This document shows positions 26,756 to 35,957 of a stretch of DNA of 64,000 nt, piece after piece. Origin of the DNA: CAWJFP01 sp963842155 (lineage in GTDB: Bacteria; Pseudomonadota; Alphaproteobacteria; JACZXZ01); the NCBI GenBank assembly GCA_963842155.1, contig CAWJFP010000038.1, positions 62,001 through 126,000 of the forward strand. Direction: 5' to 3'. The first letter of the stretch is position 1; every line of letters begins with the position of its first letter. The notes beneath the pieces were generated by a model. That model searched no databases, was not told the origin of the DNA, and worked only from the letters and a program-made list of their open reading frames with translations. Position numbers and translations under genes: made by a program.

Positions 26756-27734
26756 CGAGCCGCTCGATGAGGCCGCGCAAGGCGGCTTTCAGCCGTTTCG
26801 CCTCGGGCGAGCCATAGGCGGCGAGTAGCTCGGCGTCATGCAGCCTGGCATGGCCGAGAATGTCGCGCGCGCCACGCCTGCCGCGGGCCGTGAGATGGAT
26901 CAGCACCTTGCGCCGGTCGTCGGGCGCCGGCCGCCGCTCGACGAGCCCGAGCGTTTCCATGCGGTCGATCAGCTTGGTCACGGTCGGCTGCTGCGCCAAC
27001 ATGCGGCAGGCGAGCGCCGAGACGGTTTGGCCTTCCTCGCCGGCGAGTGCCGCAAGCGCGCGCCAATGGGGCCCTACGATGCCTAGCGGCCGCAGCCTCG
27101 CCTTGAAGCGGCCGCTGGCGAGACGGCTCGCCTGCGCGAGCAACGAGAGGAGATTGTCGTCGGCGCCGCCATTGGCCCTCGCCCGCCGCAGGGCCGGGCG
27201 CCCGGCCGCGCGCGTGAGCGACGGGGCCTCCAGGCTCTCGGGATGACGGGCCGTGATTTTGTAGCCGCCGGCATGAAAGGCGAGCGCGGGGCGTTCGGTC
27301 ACGCGGAAGCGCTCGACCCGGCCGACCAGGATGACATGATCGCCGCCCTCATATTGATGGACGTTATGGCATTCGAACCAGGCCGTGCAGCCCTTGAGCA
27401 GCGGCACGCCGCCGATGCCTGCCGTGACCGGGATGCCGCCGAAGACGTCGACATGCCGCCGCGAGAAATGGCGCGACAACTCGATCTGGTCGGCGGCGAG
27501 CACGTTGATGGCATAATGCGGCGCGCGGACGTACAGATCGAGGCTGGTGGAGTTCTTGTCCAGGCTCCATAGGATGAGCGGCGGGTCGAGCGAGACGGAA
27601 TTGAACGAGCTGGCGGTGAGCCCTACCCTGCGCCCGCCGGGCGCGAGCGTCGTCACTACCGTGACGCCCGTCGGAAAGCGGCCGAGAGCGTTGCGGAAGG
27701 CGCGCTGGTCGGCGGCGGAACAGCTCTTCGTCAT
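26739..27734 (-). CDS. Flavin reductase fused to a MarR-type regulator domain
   Basis: A 331-residue two-domain protein. Residues 1-165 are a flavin reductase domain (opening FRNALGRFPTGVTVVTT, then GLTASSFNSVSLDPPLILWSL). Residues about 185-331 are a winged-helix MarR domain (AQQPTVTKLIDRMETLGLVERR). The same architecture is known from the reductase (C1) of two-component p-hydroxyphenylacetate hydroxylase, where the MarR-like domain senses the aromatic substrate and restrains the reductase. No matching oxygenase component is adjacent here; the next gene is a DAO-family oxidase. I infer reductase activity tuned by an aromatic ligand, but a DNA-binding role cannot be excluded. Confidence 0.88.
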   Translation of the reverse strand: MTKSCSAADQRAFRNALGRFPTGVTVVTTLAPGGRRVGLTASSFNSVSLDPPLILWSLDKNSTSLDLYVRAPHYAINVLAADQIELSRHFSRRHVDVFGGIPVTAGIGGVPLLKGCTAWFECHNVHQYEGGDHVILVGRVERFRVTERPALAFHAGGYKITARHPESLEAPSLTRAAGRPALRRARANGGADDNLLSLLAQASRLASGRFKARLRPLGIVGPHWRALAALAGEEGQTVSALACRMLAQQPTVTKLIDRMETLGLVERRPAPDDRRKVLIHLTARGRRGARDILGHARLHDAELLAAYGSPEAKRLKAALRGLIERLDDRAL

Positions 27735-27878
27735 GGTCGGCGGCTCGTGGTTGCGGCGCGCGGCAATTTATCACCAGAACCATTCCTTTTCATATAAAAA
27801 TCGGCTGGCTTATCTCTGCGTTTGCGTTAGATTCGCGCGAGTCGGCATACCCGGCTTCGGCTCGATTCGGTGGGGCTC
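27735..27878. promoter_or_regulatory. Divergent promoter region of the flavin-reductase fusion and the EamA-like gene
   Basis: This 144-base gap is AT-rich in its middle (CCTTTTCATATAAAAATC at about 27785) compared with the flanks. It must hold the promoters for both directions. No clear operator dyad was identified. Confidence 0.4.
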
Positions 27879-28343
27879 ATGCGCGCTCTGAGCGTTCTGC
27901 TGTTTCCCCTTCTCACCATCCTGTTGTGGGGATTGTGGGGCTTTCTCGGCAAGCTGGCGATGAACCGCGCCATGCCCGCGAGCTCGGTCTTCCTCGCCGG
28001 CGGCGTCGTGGGCGCGGTCGCGGTGGCGGCGCTACTCCTCCATTTCCATCGCAGCGGCGGCATCATGCCCTGGGACGCCCCCTTCAATATCTGGGGCTTC
28101 CTCGCCGGCGCGAGCCTCGCCATCGGCTCGCTCTTCTTCTACCTGGCGCTCGCCTCGGGCCAGGCAGTGGTGGTGGTGCCGGCGACGGCGACCTATCCGG
28201 TCGTCACCGTGTTGTTGAGCATGATCGTGCTGGGCGAGCGGCCGACGCTCGCGCAATGGCTCGGCTTGGCGCTCGTCGTCGCGGGCGGCCTCTTGCTGCT
28301 GTCGGGACCGGCGGGCGGTGCCGCGCCGGACCCGCAAGCCTAG
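27879..28343 (+). CDS. Short EamA/DMT-type membrane protein
   Basis: A 154-residue protein with about five membrane helices and a single EamA-like repeat, half the size of a usual drug/metabolite transporter. The repeat signature is seen near residues 95-125 (ATYPVVTVLLSMIVLGERPT). Half-size members may work as dimers. ATG 27879 is used; GTG 27870 is in frame. The stop overlaps the stop of the convergent thioesterase gene by four bases. Transport substrate unknown. Confidence 0.85.
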   Translation: MRALSVLLFPLLTILLWGLWGFLGKLAMNRAMPASSVFLAGGVVGAVAVAALLLHFHRSGGIMPWDAPFNIWGFLAGASLAIGSLFFYLALASGQAVVVVPATATYPVVTVLLSMIVLGERPTLAQWLGLALVVAGGLLLLSGPAGGAAPDPQA

Positions 28344-28729
28344 GATTTTCCGGCCAGCTTCTCGCGGAAGCGCGCGAGGTCGATCACCATGCGGCCGTGG
28401 ATGCCCGTCATCAGCGCCGTCTTGTTCCACCGCGCCTCGACCTCGAACTCGACGGCGCGCCCCTCGACCGCGATCACCTTGGCGCTTACCTCGATCACCG
28501 CGCCGATCGGCGCCGCCGCGAGATGGCGGACATTGACGAGCGTGCCGACGGAGCCCTCGCCGCGCTCGAAATAAGGCTCGATCGCCTGGTGCGAGACGCC
28601 TTCGAGGAAGCCGATCAGCATCGGCGTCGCCACCACCGTGACGCCCTTGTTGCCGAAGGCGTCGGCCGTATGGGCATGCCCGATCTCGATTTTACTGCTC
28701 TTGCTCGCGCCCATGGGAACAGGCTTCAT
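28340..28729 (-). CDS. Hotdog-fold thioesterase (FlK-like)
   Basis: A 129-residue single hotdog domain. The arrangement resembles fluoroacetyl-CoA thioesterase FlK: ATPMLIGFLEGVSHQAIEP with a conserved glutamate, then VGTLVNVRHLAAAPIGAVIEVSA. Such enzymes release CoA from small acyl-CoAs. It follows the NADPH reductase gene after 34 bases and belongs to the PaaX-headed group, so I infer it clears dead-end or toxic CoA esters of an aromatic pathway. The true substrate is unknown. Confidence 0.82.
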   Translation of the reverse strand: MKPVPMGASKSSKIEIGHAHTADAFGNKGVTVVATPMLIGFLEGVSHQAIEPYFERGEGSVGTLVNVRHLAAAPIGAVIEVSAKVIAVEGRAVEFEVEARWNKTALMTGIHGRMVIDLARFREKLAGKS

Positions 28730-28763
28730 GCGGTCTCCGGAAAAGGTTGGTGGAAGACAGGGC

Positions 28764-30074
28764 TCAGGATGCGGGAGCGGCCTCGCGGCAAAGCTCCAAC
28801 ATCTCAGCCAGGCGGGTAAATTTCTCGCGCGGCCGTCCCGGGGCCGCGCGCTTGATCTCGGCCTCGTTGATGCGCTGCCATTGGGCGAAGCTCACGGGCC
28901 GAAGCCCGCGCCCGGCGAGGAGGCGGTCGAGCGCCTCGGCCCCCGGCTTCGCTGCGCCTCCGCCTACGAGATCGGCTGCGATCAGCTCGGCCACGGCGAA
29001 GGAATCCGCGCGGTTGGTGGGGATGGTGCCCGAGGGGCCGCGCTTGGCCCAGCCCACGACATAGACGCCCGGCTCGACCCGGCCTGCCTCGTTGCGCAAG
29101 ATGCCGCGTTGCTCGTCGCTCGGTAGGCCCTCGAAGAGCGCCGCGCGGTAACCGATCGCGGTGATGACGTCGGAGACGACGAGCAGCTCCTCGCGCGGGG
29201 CGCCGCCCGCCGGAGAGCCGTGGGCGAGGCGCAAGCCTTCCACGCGCTCCTTGCCCAGGATCGCGAACGGCGCCGACCAGAAGAGGAAATGGAGCTCGAT
29301 CGGCTTGACGCCGGGCTTGTTCGCGGCGAAGCGGCGCAGCGCGTCGAGGTTCCTCTCCTTGGCCTTGACGGCGGCAGGATCGGCGGCGGCGATGTCGCGC
29401 TCGAGCGCTCCTCCGTCGAGCAAGGGCACGCAGCGCTCGAGCTCGCCCAGCTCGGCCAGCTCGACGGGCGTGAAGCTCGCCTCGACCGGTCCCCGCCGCC
29501 CGATCATGTAGAGCTTTTCGAGCCGCAGGGCGGCGAGCCGCTCTGCCGCATGGCGGGAGAGGTCCGAGCTCGCCATCTCGGCTTCCGTCTTGGCCAGCAC
29601 GCGCACGCAATCGATCGCCACATTGCCGTTGCCGATCACGGCGACCGCGGGGCCCCTGAGGCGGGGATCGCGCTCGCGGAAATCGGGATGGCCGTTATAC
29701 CAGCCGACGAATTCCCAGGAGCCATGCACTCCCGGCAGATCCTCGCCCGGAATGCCGAGGCGGCGGTCGGTGGGACAGCCCATGGCGATCACCACAGTGT
29801 CGTAGATTGCTTTGAGCTCGTCATAGCTCACGTCGCGGCCGGCCTCGACGAGGCCGAGGAAACGCGTCCCCGGCTTGGTTGCGATGCGCTCGAAGAGACG
29901 CTGCACCGCCTTGGTGCTTTGATGATCGGGCGCCACGCCGGCGCGCACCAGGCCGTAAGGCGTGGGCAGCCGGTCGATGATGTCGATGCGGCAGCCGGGC
30001 AGCCTGCGTTGAAGCGCGTCGGCCGCATAGAAGCCCGAGGGGCCGCTGCCGACGATGGCGATCTGCGCGCTCAC
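28764..30074 (-). CDS. NADPH:ferredoxin/adrenodoxin-type reductase (FprA family)
   Basis: A 436-residue flavoprotein of the adrenodoxin-reductase/FprA type. The FAD motif IVGSGPSGFYAADAL starts at residue 6. The text LPTPYGLVRAGVAPDHQSTK is a hallmark of the family, and the NADP motif VIGNGNVAIDCVRVL lies near residue 148. The C-terminal GWAKRGPSGTIPTNRADS segment is also typical. It passes electrons from NADPH to ferredoxins or similar carriers. Its GTG start overlaps the stop of paaX (GTGA), which is the main evidence for this start. No ferredoxin gene is nearby, but a flavodoxin is encoded at 45.6 kb. Confidence 0.92.
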   Translation of the reverse strand: MSAQIAIVGSGPSGFYAADALQRRLPGCRIDIIDRLPTPYGLVRAGVAPDHQSTKAVQRLFERIATKPGTRFLGLVEAGRDVSYDELKAIYDTVVIAMGCPTDRRLGIPGEDLPGVHGSWEFVGWYNGHPDFRERDPRLRGPAVAVIGNGNVAIDCVRVLAKTEAEMASSDLSRHAAERLAALRLEKLYMIGRRGPVEASFTPVELAELGELERCVPLLDGGALERDIAAADPAAVKAKERNLDALRRFAANKPGVKPIELHFLFWSAPFAILGKERVEGLRLAHGSPAGGAPREELLVVSDVITAIGYRAALFEGLPSDEQRGILRNEAGRVEPGVYVVGWAKRGPSGTIPTNRADSFAVAELIAADLVGGGAAKPGAEALDRLLAGRGLRPVSFAQWQRINEAEIKRAAPGRPREKFTRLAEMLELCREAAPAS

Positions 30075-31045
30075 GAGGCTGCGCTCCCGCGCAAGCCCGC
30101 CGCGGCCGCGATCCCGCCGAAGCGGCCGTGGAAAGCGGGTGCTGCCGGGGGCAGCGGCCCCTCCGCCGTCTCGAGCAGCGCCATGATATGGCGCTCCGCC
30201 GGCTCGGCCGCGCGGCCGTAGATGTCGCGGCAAAGCTGCCGCGCCGCTGTCCCCGCCCAGTCGCGCGGCAGCAACGCCTCGGGCAGCTCGGGGTCGCGCA
30301 GCAGCACGCGGCGATAGGCGTGGATGAGCAGTACGCGGATAAGGAAGCAGGCGGCGGGATCGAGCGCGCCGCCTTGCTCGAGCGCGCGCAAGACGGGGCG
30401 GAACAGCTCGAGGAAATCGTGATAGGCGCGGGCGAGCTCGTTCAGGTCCCATGCCGCGCCGACGAGATCGCGCATGGCGCCGCCGCGCGTGAGCGCGTCG
30501 CTTCGCGCGCGCAGCACCACGACCTTGCTCGCGAGGCCGAGATGCTGCAGCAGATGGGAAAGCGCTTCGCCGTCGGGCGAGGGATGGGCAAGAAGATGGG
30601 GGGTGAGCGGGCCGAAGCCGAGCCAGGCAAGCTCCCGCTTGAGGCGCTCGCGCTCGGCCGCGCTCAATAGGGTGGGCGAGAGGATGACGAGATGCCATTC
30701 GCCGCTCCAACCCGCGCCTGCGCCCGGGGCGCCGCCGGCATAGATGCGCCGATGCGCGTCCTCGAAGCGCAGCCTGCCGCTCTCCGTCAGGCTGTAATAG
30801 CTCCGCCGGCCGAGCGGCCGTGCCGCGAGCCAGCTCTCGCGCGAGAGGCGCAAGACGGCGGTGCGCACCAGCCGCTCGTTCACCCCGAAGGGCGCGAGAA
30901 GCGCTATCAGGCTGCCGAGCCAGACGGCGCCGCCATGGGGCGCTATCGCATCGCCGAACACGGTGACGATGAGAGATTTCGCGCGCGGCGCAAGCCTCGC
31001 GAGCAGCTGGGCGGCGATGTCGACGAGGGGCTTGGGACGCGCCAT
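30071..31045 (-). CDS. paaX: PaaX family transcriptional repressor
   Basis: A 324-residue regulator. The N-terminal winged helix carries the family text AKSLIVTVFGDAIAPHGGAVWLG and NERLVRTAVLRLSRESWL, then the long middle and C-terminal PaaX domain follow. PaaX represses phenylacetate catabolism genes and is released by phenylacetyl-CoA. It heads a three-gene operon with the FprA-type reductase and the thioesterase, and is divergent from the LIV transporter. It therefore probably controls both directions. The ATG at 31045 is preceded by CCGGAGG at a good distance. Confidence 0.93.
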   Translation of the reverse strand: MARPKPLVDIAAQLLARLAPRAKSLIVTVFGDAIAPHGGAVWLGSLIALLAPFGVNERLVRTAVLRLSRESWLAARPLGRRSYYSLTESGRLRFEDAHRRIYAGGAPGAGAGWSGEWHLVILSPTLLSAAERERLKRELAWLGFGPLTPHLLAHPSPDGEALSHLLQHLGLASKVVVLRARSDALTRGGAMRDLVGAAWDLNELARAYHDFLELFRPVLRALEQGGALDPAACFLIRVLLIHAYRRVLLRDPELPEALLPRDWAGTAARQLCRDIYGRAAEPAERHIMALLETAEGPLPPAAPAFHGRFGGIAAAAGLRGSAAS

Positions 31046-31276
31046 GCGAGGAACCTCCGGCCGGTTCCTTAGACAATTCGGAGAGAGGCGTCGAGCGCCA
31101 ATCCGACCTATCACACGCGGCGCGAGCGCATCTAAGATGCCATCCGCAAGGCCGGGGTGCTGGAGGGATACGCCCGCTTCTTCCCCTCCACCCCTCCCTG
31201 CGGACGTGATAGTCTTGCTCCCCAACCGCCCTTAAGCGGATTCGAAAAATCAAATTCGAACAGGGAGAACGCCAGG
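31046..31276. promoter_or_regulatory. Divergent paaX-livK control region
   Basis: ATTCGAA occurs twice, at 31240-31246 and 31254-31260, 14 bases apart, each containing the palindrome TTCGAA. The pair lies just before the ribosome site of livK and is a candidate operator for PaaX or another regulator. The CAGGGAGAAC before livK gives its ribosome site. Confidence 0.4.
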
Positions 31277-32455
31277 ATGCTCCAGAAATTGACTCGCGGA
31301 ATGCTCGGTGGGGCCGCGTCGATGGGCTTTGCGCTCTGTCTTGCGGGCGGGCTAGCAGGTCTCGCGCGCGCCGACGAGCCGATCAAGATCGGCTCCTTCC
31401 TCACCGTGACCGGCCCGGCATCGTTCCTGGGCGATCCCGAGAAGAAGACGCTCGAGCTCTATGTCGAGAAGATCAACCAAGCGGGCGGCGTGCTCGGCCG
31501 CCAGCTCTCGCTCGTGATCTACGACACGGGCGGCGACGCCAAGCAGGCCGCCACCTTCGCCCGCCGGCTGATCGAGGACGACAAGGTCGATTTCATCATC
31601 GGCGGCAGCACCACGGGCGACACCATGGCGGTGGTGCCGCTGGTCGAGCGGGCGGAGCTGCCCTTCATCTCGCTCGGCGGCGCCTCGGTGATCGTCGATC
31701 CTGTCAAGAAATGGGTCTTCAAGACGCCCCATACCGACCGGCTGGCCGTGATCAAGGTCTATGCCGACATGCAGAAGAACAACCTCTCCAAGGTGGGCGT
31801 GATCGCGGGCGACGGCGGCTTCGACAAATCCTGCATCGCCAATGCCAACGACAAGAAAATCCTCGACCAATATGGCGTGAGCGTGGTGGGGACCGAGACC
31901 TACAGCAAGGACGACAAGGACACTACGCCGCAGCTCACCAAGCTGAAATCGGCCCCCGGCATCCAGGCGGTCCTCTTCTGCGGCTTCGGCGCTGCCGCGG
32001 TCATCGTCACCAAGAACTTCCACCAGCTCGGCATCCAGGCGCAGCTCTACCATTCGCACGGCTCGGCCTCGAAACGCTTCATCGAGGGTGCTGGCGACGC
32101 CGCGGAAGGCGTGAAGCTGCCGGCCGCCGCCGTGCTCGTGGCGGACCAGCTTCCCGACAGCGATCCGCAGAAGGCGCCGGGCCTCGCCTATGTCGAGGCC
32201 TACAAGGGGCGCTACCACGAGGACGTCTCCACCTTCGGCGGCCATGCCTTTGACGCGCTCATGATCCTGGTGGATGCCATCAAGCTCGCCGGCTCGATCG
32301 ACCACGCGAAGGTGCGCGACGCGATCGAGCAGACCAAGAACTATGTCGGCGTCGACGGCATCTACAATCTGTCGCCGACGGATCATGACGGGCTCGACGT
32401 GAATTCCTTCAAGATGCTCGAGGTGCGTGGCGGCAACTGGAAATATCTGTATTAA
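31277..32455 (+). CDS. livK: Branched-chain-amino-acid-type ABC transporter substrate-binding protein
   Basis: A 392-residue periplasmic binding protein with a signal peptide ending near ARA (about residue 32) and a mature part starting DEPIKIGSFLTVTGPASFLG. The two-lobed type I fold is complete (IIGGSTTGDTMAVVPLVERAELPFIS; FGGHAFDALMILVDAI). It is the first gene of a full LIV-type importer. Many such systems in alphaproteobacteria import aromatic acids rather than amino acids. The position opposite paaX and upstream of a paa operon makes an aryl-acetate or related ligand more likely here, which is inference only. Confidence 0.9.
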   Translation: MLQKLTRGMLGGAASMGFALCLAGGLAGLARADEPIKIGSFLTVTGPASFLGDPEKKTLELYVEKINQAGGVLGRQLSLVIYDTGGDAKQAATFARRLIEDDKVDFIIGGSTTGDTMAVVPLVERAELPFISLGGASVIVDPVKKWVFKTPHTDRLAVIKVYADMQKNNLSKVGVIAGDGGFDKSCIANANDKKILDQYGVSVVGTETYSKDDKDTTPQLTKLKSAPGIQAVLFCGFGAAAVIVTKNFHQLGIQAQLYHSHGSASKRFIEGAGDAAEGVKLPAAAVLVADQLPDSDPQKAPGLAYVEAYKGRYHEDVSTFGGHAFDALMILVDAIKLAGSIDHAKVRDAIEQTKNYVGVDGIYNLSPTDHDGLDVNSFKMLEVRGGNWKYLY

Positions 32456-32461
32456 GGGCGG

Positions 32462-32523
32462 CCCCCTCACCCGCTCGCTTCGCTCGCCGCCCTCTCCCAC
32501 GGAGGGGAGGGGGGGCCGCGCAC
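32462..32523. repeat. GC-rich interspersed palindromic repeat, copy 1
   Basis: The gap between livK and livH holds CCCCCTCACCCGCTCGCTTCG followed by CTCTCCC and a complementary GGGGAGGGGGGGCCGCG. This is the general pattern of short intergenic palindromes found in many alphaproteobacterial genomes. A related, longer copy is at about 36938-37034. Confidence 0.6.
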
Positions 32524-32555
32524 AGGCGGCGGGTTGGAGCTGTTCGCGAGGCAAG

Positions 32556-33429
32556 GTGGCCGAGTTCCTGCAGTTTCTGTTCTCCGGCATCACGGTCGGC
32601 GCGATCTACGCGCTCGTCGGCGTCGGCTTCTCGATGATCTTCAATGTGAGCCAGGTGATCAATTTCGCCCAAGGCGAATTCGTCATGATCGGCGGCCTCA
32701 CCACCGCCATGCTGGTGGGCGACGGGGTGCCGCTGGCGCTTGCCGCGGCCGTCGCCATCCTCGCCGCCGTCGCGGCCGGCGTGGCGCTCGAGAAGCTCGC
32801 CGTCGAGCAAGCGCGCGGCGCCTCGGTCGTCTCGCTCATCATCATCACCATCGGCGCGTCGATCTTCCTGCGCGGGCTCGCGCAGGTGGTGTTCGACCGC
32901 AACTACCATTCGCTGCGCGCCTTCTCGGGCGACCGCGCCATCGGCGATCGCGGGCGCCACCATCGTCCCGCAGACGCTCTGGGTGCTCGGCGTGACCTTT
33001 CTCATCATGCTGGCGCTCTGGTCGTTCTTCGAGCGGACGCTGCTGGGCAAGGCGATCCTCGCCACCTCGCACAACCGGCTCGCGGCCCAGCTCGTCGGCA
33101 TCGACACGCGCGCCGTGATGATGCTGAGCTTCGCGCTTTCGGCGGCGATGGGGGCGGTGGCCGGCATCCTCATCGCGCCCATCTCGCTGACCTCGGCCGA
33201 TATCGGCGTGATGCTCGGCCTCAAGGGCTTCAGCGCCTCGATCCTGGGCGGGCTCGGCAGCGCCATGGGCGCGGTCGCAGGCGGCCTCATCCTCGGCATC
33301 GTCGAGGCGCTCGGCGCGGGCTACGTCTCGTCCGCCTACAAGGACGCCATCGCCTTCGCCATCATCCTGCTCGTGCTGTTCCTGCGGCCGCAAGGGCTGT
33401 TCGGCCGGGTCCGCAACGAGCGCGTATGA
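32556..33429 (+). CDS. livH: LIV-type ABC transporter permease, interrupted by one frameshift
   Basis: One of the two membrane subunits of the importer. It starts at GTG 32556 (FLQFLFSGITVGAIYALVG follows) with GCGAGGCAAG before it. The frame shifts by +1 near 32945, within GDRAI/IAGATIVPQ; with one base removed it is 291 codons, normal for LivH. The motif GLKGFSASILGGLGSAMGA near the C-terminus is intact, and about eight membrane helices are present in the joined protein. Its partners livK, livM and livG are intact, so a sequence error is more likely than loss. Confidence 0.87.
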
Positions 33430-33460
33430 GCATGGCGCGCTCGACGGGAACCGGGCGGAC

Positions 33461-34450
33461 ATGAAGGGGCCGGGACCGCGCCGCCCGGGGGGGCGGCTCT
33501 GGGCCAAACGCCAGCGCGCGCTCGAGCGCTATCGCGGCTTGGCGCTGCTCGCGCTCATCCTCGTCATCCTGCCTTGGCTCCTGCCCAATGATTTCTATTT
33601 CAACGTCGCCATCCTCGTCGGCCTCAACGCCATCGTCTGCGTCGGGCTCAATCTTCTCATCGGCTATGCCGGGCAGGTGAGCCTGGGCCATGCCGGCTTC
33701 TTCGGCCTCGGCGCCTACAGCTCGGCCGTGCTGACCGTGCGCTATCATTGGCCTGCCTGGGCGGGGCTGCTGGCAGGCATGGCGATCGTGGGCCTGCTCG
33801 CCTTCCTCCTCGCGCGGCCCATCCTGCGACTCAAAGGCCATTACCTCGCCATGGCGACGCTCGGCATGGGCGTGATCATCTCGATCGTCCTCGTGCAGGA
33901 GACGGGATTGACCGGCGGACCCGACGGCATGCCGCTGCCGCCCGTCCGCGCCTTCGGCCACGACCTCTATAGCGAGCGCGTCTGGTACTGGATCGTCGCG
34001 GCGGCGCTCCTGCTCGCCGTCTGGCTCGCCCTCAACCTCGTCGATTCGCCCGCCGGACGCGCGCTCCGCGCCTTGCACGGCTCGGAGATCGCGGCGCGCA
34101 TGATGGCGATCGACACGGTCAGGTTCGCCACCATCGCTTTCGTCACCTCCGCCCTCTTCGCCGCCGCCGCCGGCAGCCTCTTTGCCCATTACTCGGGCTT
34201 CCTCACGCCCAGCGAGGCGAGCTTTCTGCGCTCCATCCAGTTCGTCACCATGGTCGTGCTGGGCGGCATGTCCTCGATCTTCGGCGCGGTCGTCGGCGCG
34301 GCGGTCCTGACGGTGCTGCCGCAGCTGCTCACGCTTTTCCATGACTACGAGCAGGTGATGCTCGGCCTCGTCCTCATGGGGGTGATGGTGCTCATGCCCA
34401 AGGGGTTGGTGCCGAGCCTCGCCGCCCTCATGAAGCGGAGACGGGCGTGA
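33461..34450 (+). CDS. livM: LIV-type ABC transporter permease
   Basis: The second membrane subunit, 329 residues with about nine or ten helices. The family loop VSLGHAGFFGLGAY near residue 75 and the interaction loop FVTMVVLGGMSSIFGAVVGA near residue 265 are present. A short basic extension (residues 1-25) precedes the first helix. The stop overlaps the start of livG by four bases. The sequence is complete. Confidence 0.94.
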   Translation: MKGPGPRRPGGRLWAKRQRALERYRGLALLALILVILPWLLPNDFYFNVAILVGLNAIVCVGLNLLIGYAGQVSLGHAGFFGLGAYSSAVLTVRYHWPAWAGLLAGMAIVGLLAFLLARPILRLKGHYLAMATLGMGVIISIVLVQETGLTGGPDGMPLPPVRAFGHDLYSERVWYWIVAAALLLAVWLALNLVDSPAGRALRALHGSEIAARMMAIDTVRFATIAFVTSALFAAAAGSLFAHYSGFLTPSEASFLRSIQFVTMVVLGGMSSIFGAVVGAAVLTVLPQLLTLFHDYEQVMLGLVLMGVMVLMPKGLVPSLAALMKRRRA

Positions 34451-35226
34451 AGATCCTCGAGGTCGAGGGCCTTGCCCGCGGCTTCGGCGGGGTGCTCGCG
34501 ATAGACGGGCTCTCCTTCGCGGTCGAGGAAGGCGCCATCTATTCGGTGATCGGGCCCAACGGCGCCGGCAAGACGACGCTCTTCAACCTCATCACCGGCA
34601 TCGACAAGCCCTCGGCCGGGCGCGTGCGCTTCGCGGGCGAGGAGGTGACGGGCATGGCGCCGCATCTCCTCGCCCGCCGCGGCATCTCGCGCAGCTTCCA
34701 GAACCTGCAGATATTCTTCAACATGACGGCTTGCGAGAACGTCATGGTCGGACGCCACCGCCATCTCGACAGCCGCGTGCTGCCGGCGCTGCTCCGCCTG
34801 CCGCGCAGCGCGCGCAACGACGCCCTGGCACGCGAGCAGGCGGCGCGGCTGCTGGAATTCGTCGGCCTCGGCGACCATGTCGACGATGACGCCGACGCCA
34901 TGTCCTATGGCGCATTGAAGCGGCTCGAAATCGCGCGCGCGCTGGCGACCGAGCCGCGTCTTCTGCTGCTCGACGAGCCGGCGGCCGGGCTCAACCCCTC
35001 CGAGACCAAGGCGATCGACGCTCTCATCGTCAAGGTGGCGCGCGGCGGCGTCACCATCCTGCTCGTCGAGCATGACATGCGCCTCGTCATGGGCGTGTCG
35101 CACCGCATCCTGGTGCTCGACTACGGCCGCAAGCTCGCCGAAGGCAGCGCCGAGGAGGTGCGCGCCAACCCGGCCGTGATCGAGGCCTATCTCGGCCCCG
35201 GTGCCGGTGCCGGAGGCGCCTCCTGA
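34447..35226 (+). CDS. livG: LIV-type ABC transporter ATP-binding protein LivG
   Basis: An ATPase of 259 residues that powers the importer. The Walker A motif GPNGAGKTTLFN is near residue 38. The signature in this copy reads SYGALKRLEIARAL rather than the usual SGGQ type, a variant also common in LivG proteins. Walker B is LLLLDEPAAGLNPSE and the switch histidine is in LLVEHDM. ATGA overlaps link it to livM and livF on both sides. Confidence 0.94.
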   Translation: MKILEVEGLARGFGGVLAIDGLSFAVEEGAIYSVIGPNGAGKTTLFNLITGIDKPSAGRVRFAGEEVTGMAPHLLARRGISRSFQNLQIFFNMTACENVMVGRHRHLDSRVLPALLRLPRSARNDALAREQAARLLEFVGLGDHVDDDADAMSYGALKRLEIARALATEPRLLLLDEPAAGLNPSETKAIDALIVKVARGGVTILLVEHDMRLVMGVSHRILVLDYGRKLAEGSAEEVRANPAVIEAYLGPGAGAGGAS

Positions 35227-35931
35227 TGCTGCTCGCAGATCGCCGGCCTTGCCAGCCGCTACGGCCGCATCCAGGCGCTGCGGGAGGTGGCGCTCGAGAT
35301 CGGCGAGGGCGAGCTGGTGGCGCTGGTCGGCGCCAACGGGGCGGGCAAGACGACCTTGCTGCGCGTCATCGCGGGCGTGCAGCCCGCCTCGGCGGGCACG
35401 ATGCATTTCGAGGCGCGCGAGATCACGCGGCTCGATCCCGCGCGCAGGGTCAGGCTCGGCATCGCGCTCGTGCCCGAGGGGCGTCAGATTTTCGCACCGC
35501 TCTCGGTCGAGGACAATCTGCGGCTCGGCGGCTTCACCCGTCCGCGGGCCGAGGCGGCGGCCAGCCTCCGCGAGGCCTACGGCCTCTTCCCCGCGCTCGC
35601 GGAAAGGCGCCGCCAGGTCGCCGGCACGCTCTCGGGCGGGCAGCAACAGATGCTGGCGATGGGCCGCGCTCTGATGGCTCGTCCGCGCCTCTTGCTGCTC
35701 GACGAACCGAGCATGGGACTTGCCCCCTTGCTCGTGGCGGAGATTTTCAACACCATCCGCCGGCTGAAGGAGGGCGGCACGACGATTTTCCTCGTCGAGC
35801 AGAACGCCCAGGCGGCGCTCGCCATCGCCGACCGCGCTTATGTCATGGAGACGGGTACTGTGGTGATGTCGGGGCCGGGCCGCGCGCTGCTCGAGGACGA
35901 GCGGATCAAGACGGCCTATCTCGGCAGCTGA
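35226..35931 (+). CDS. livF: LIV-type ABC transporter ATP-binding protein LivF, frameshifted near its start
   Basis: The second ATPase of the importer. The ATG at 35226 overlaps the livG stop, but after only three codons the frame shifts by +1 near 35236. Removing one base gives LASRYGRIQALREVALEIGEG, a typical LivF N-terminus, and 235 codons in all. The remaining domain is intact: Walker A GANGAGKTTLLR, signature LSGGQQQML, Walker B LLLLDEPSMGLAP. A GTG at 35287 could give a shortened protein, but that would lack the first beta strands. Confidence 0.87.
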
Positions 35932-35957
35932 ACGCGCTTTCGATGGAGGACGCACCA

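Noticed and set aside
32462..32523. The GC-rich repeat as a CRISPR or insertion-sequence end
   Set aside because: There are no spaced direct repeats, no transposase and no target duplication; it is a simple fold-back repeat.
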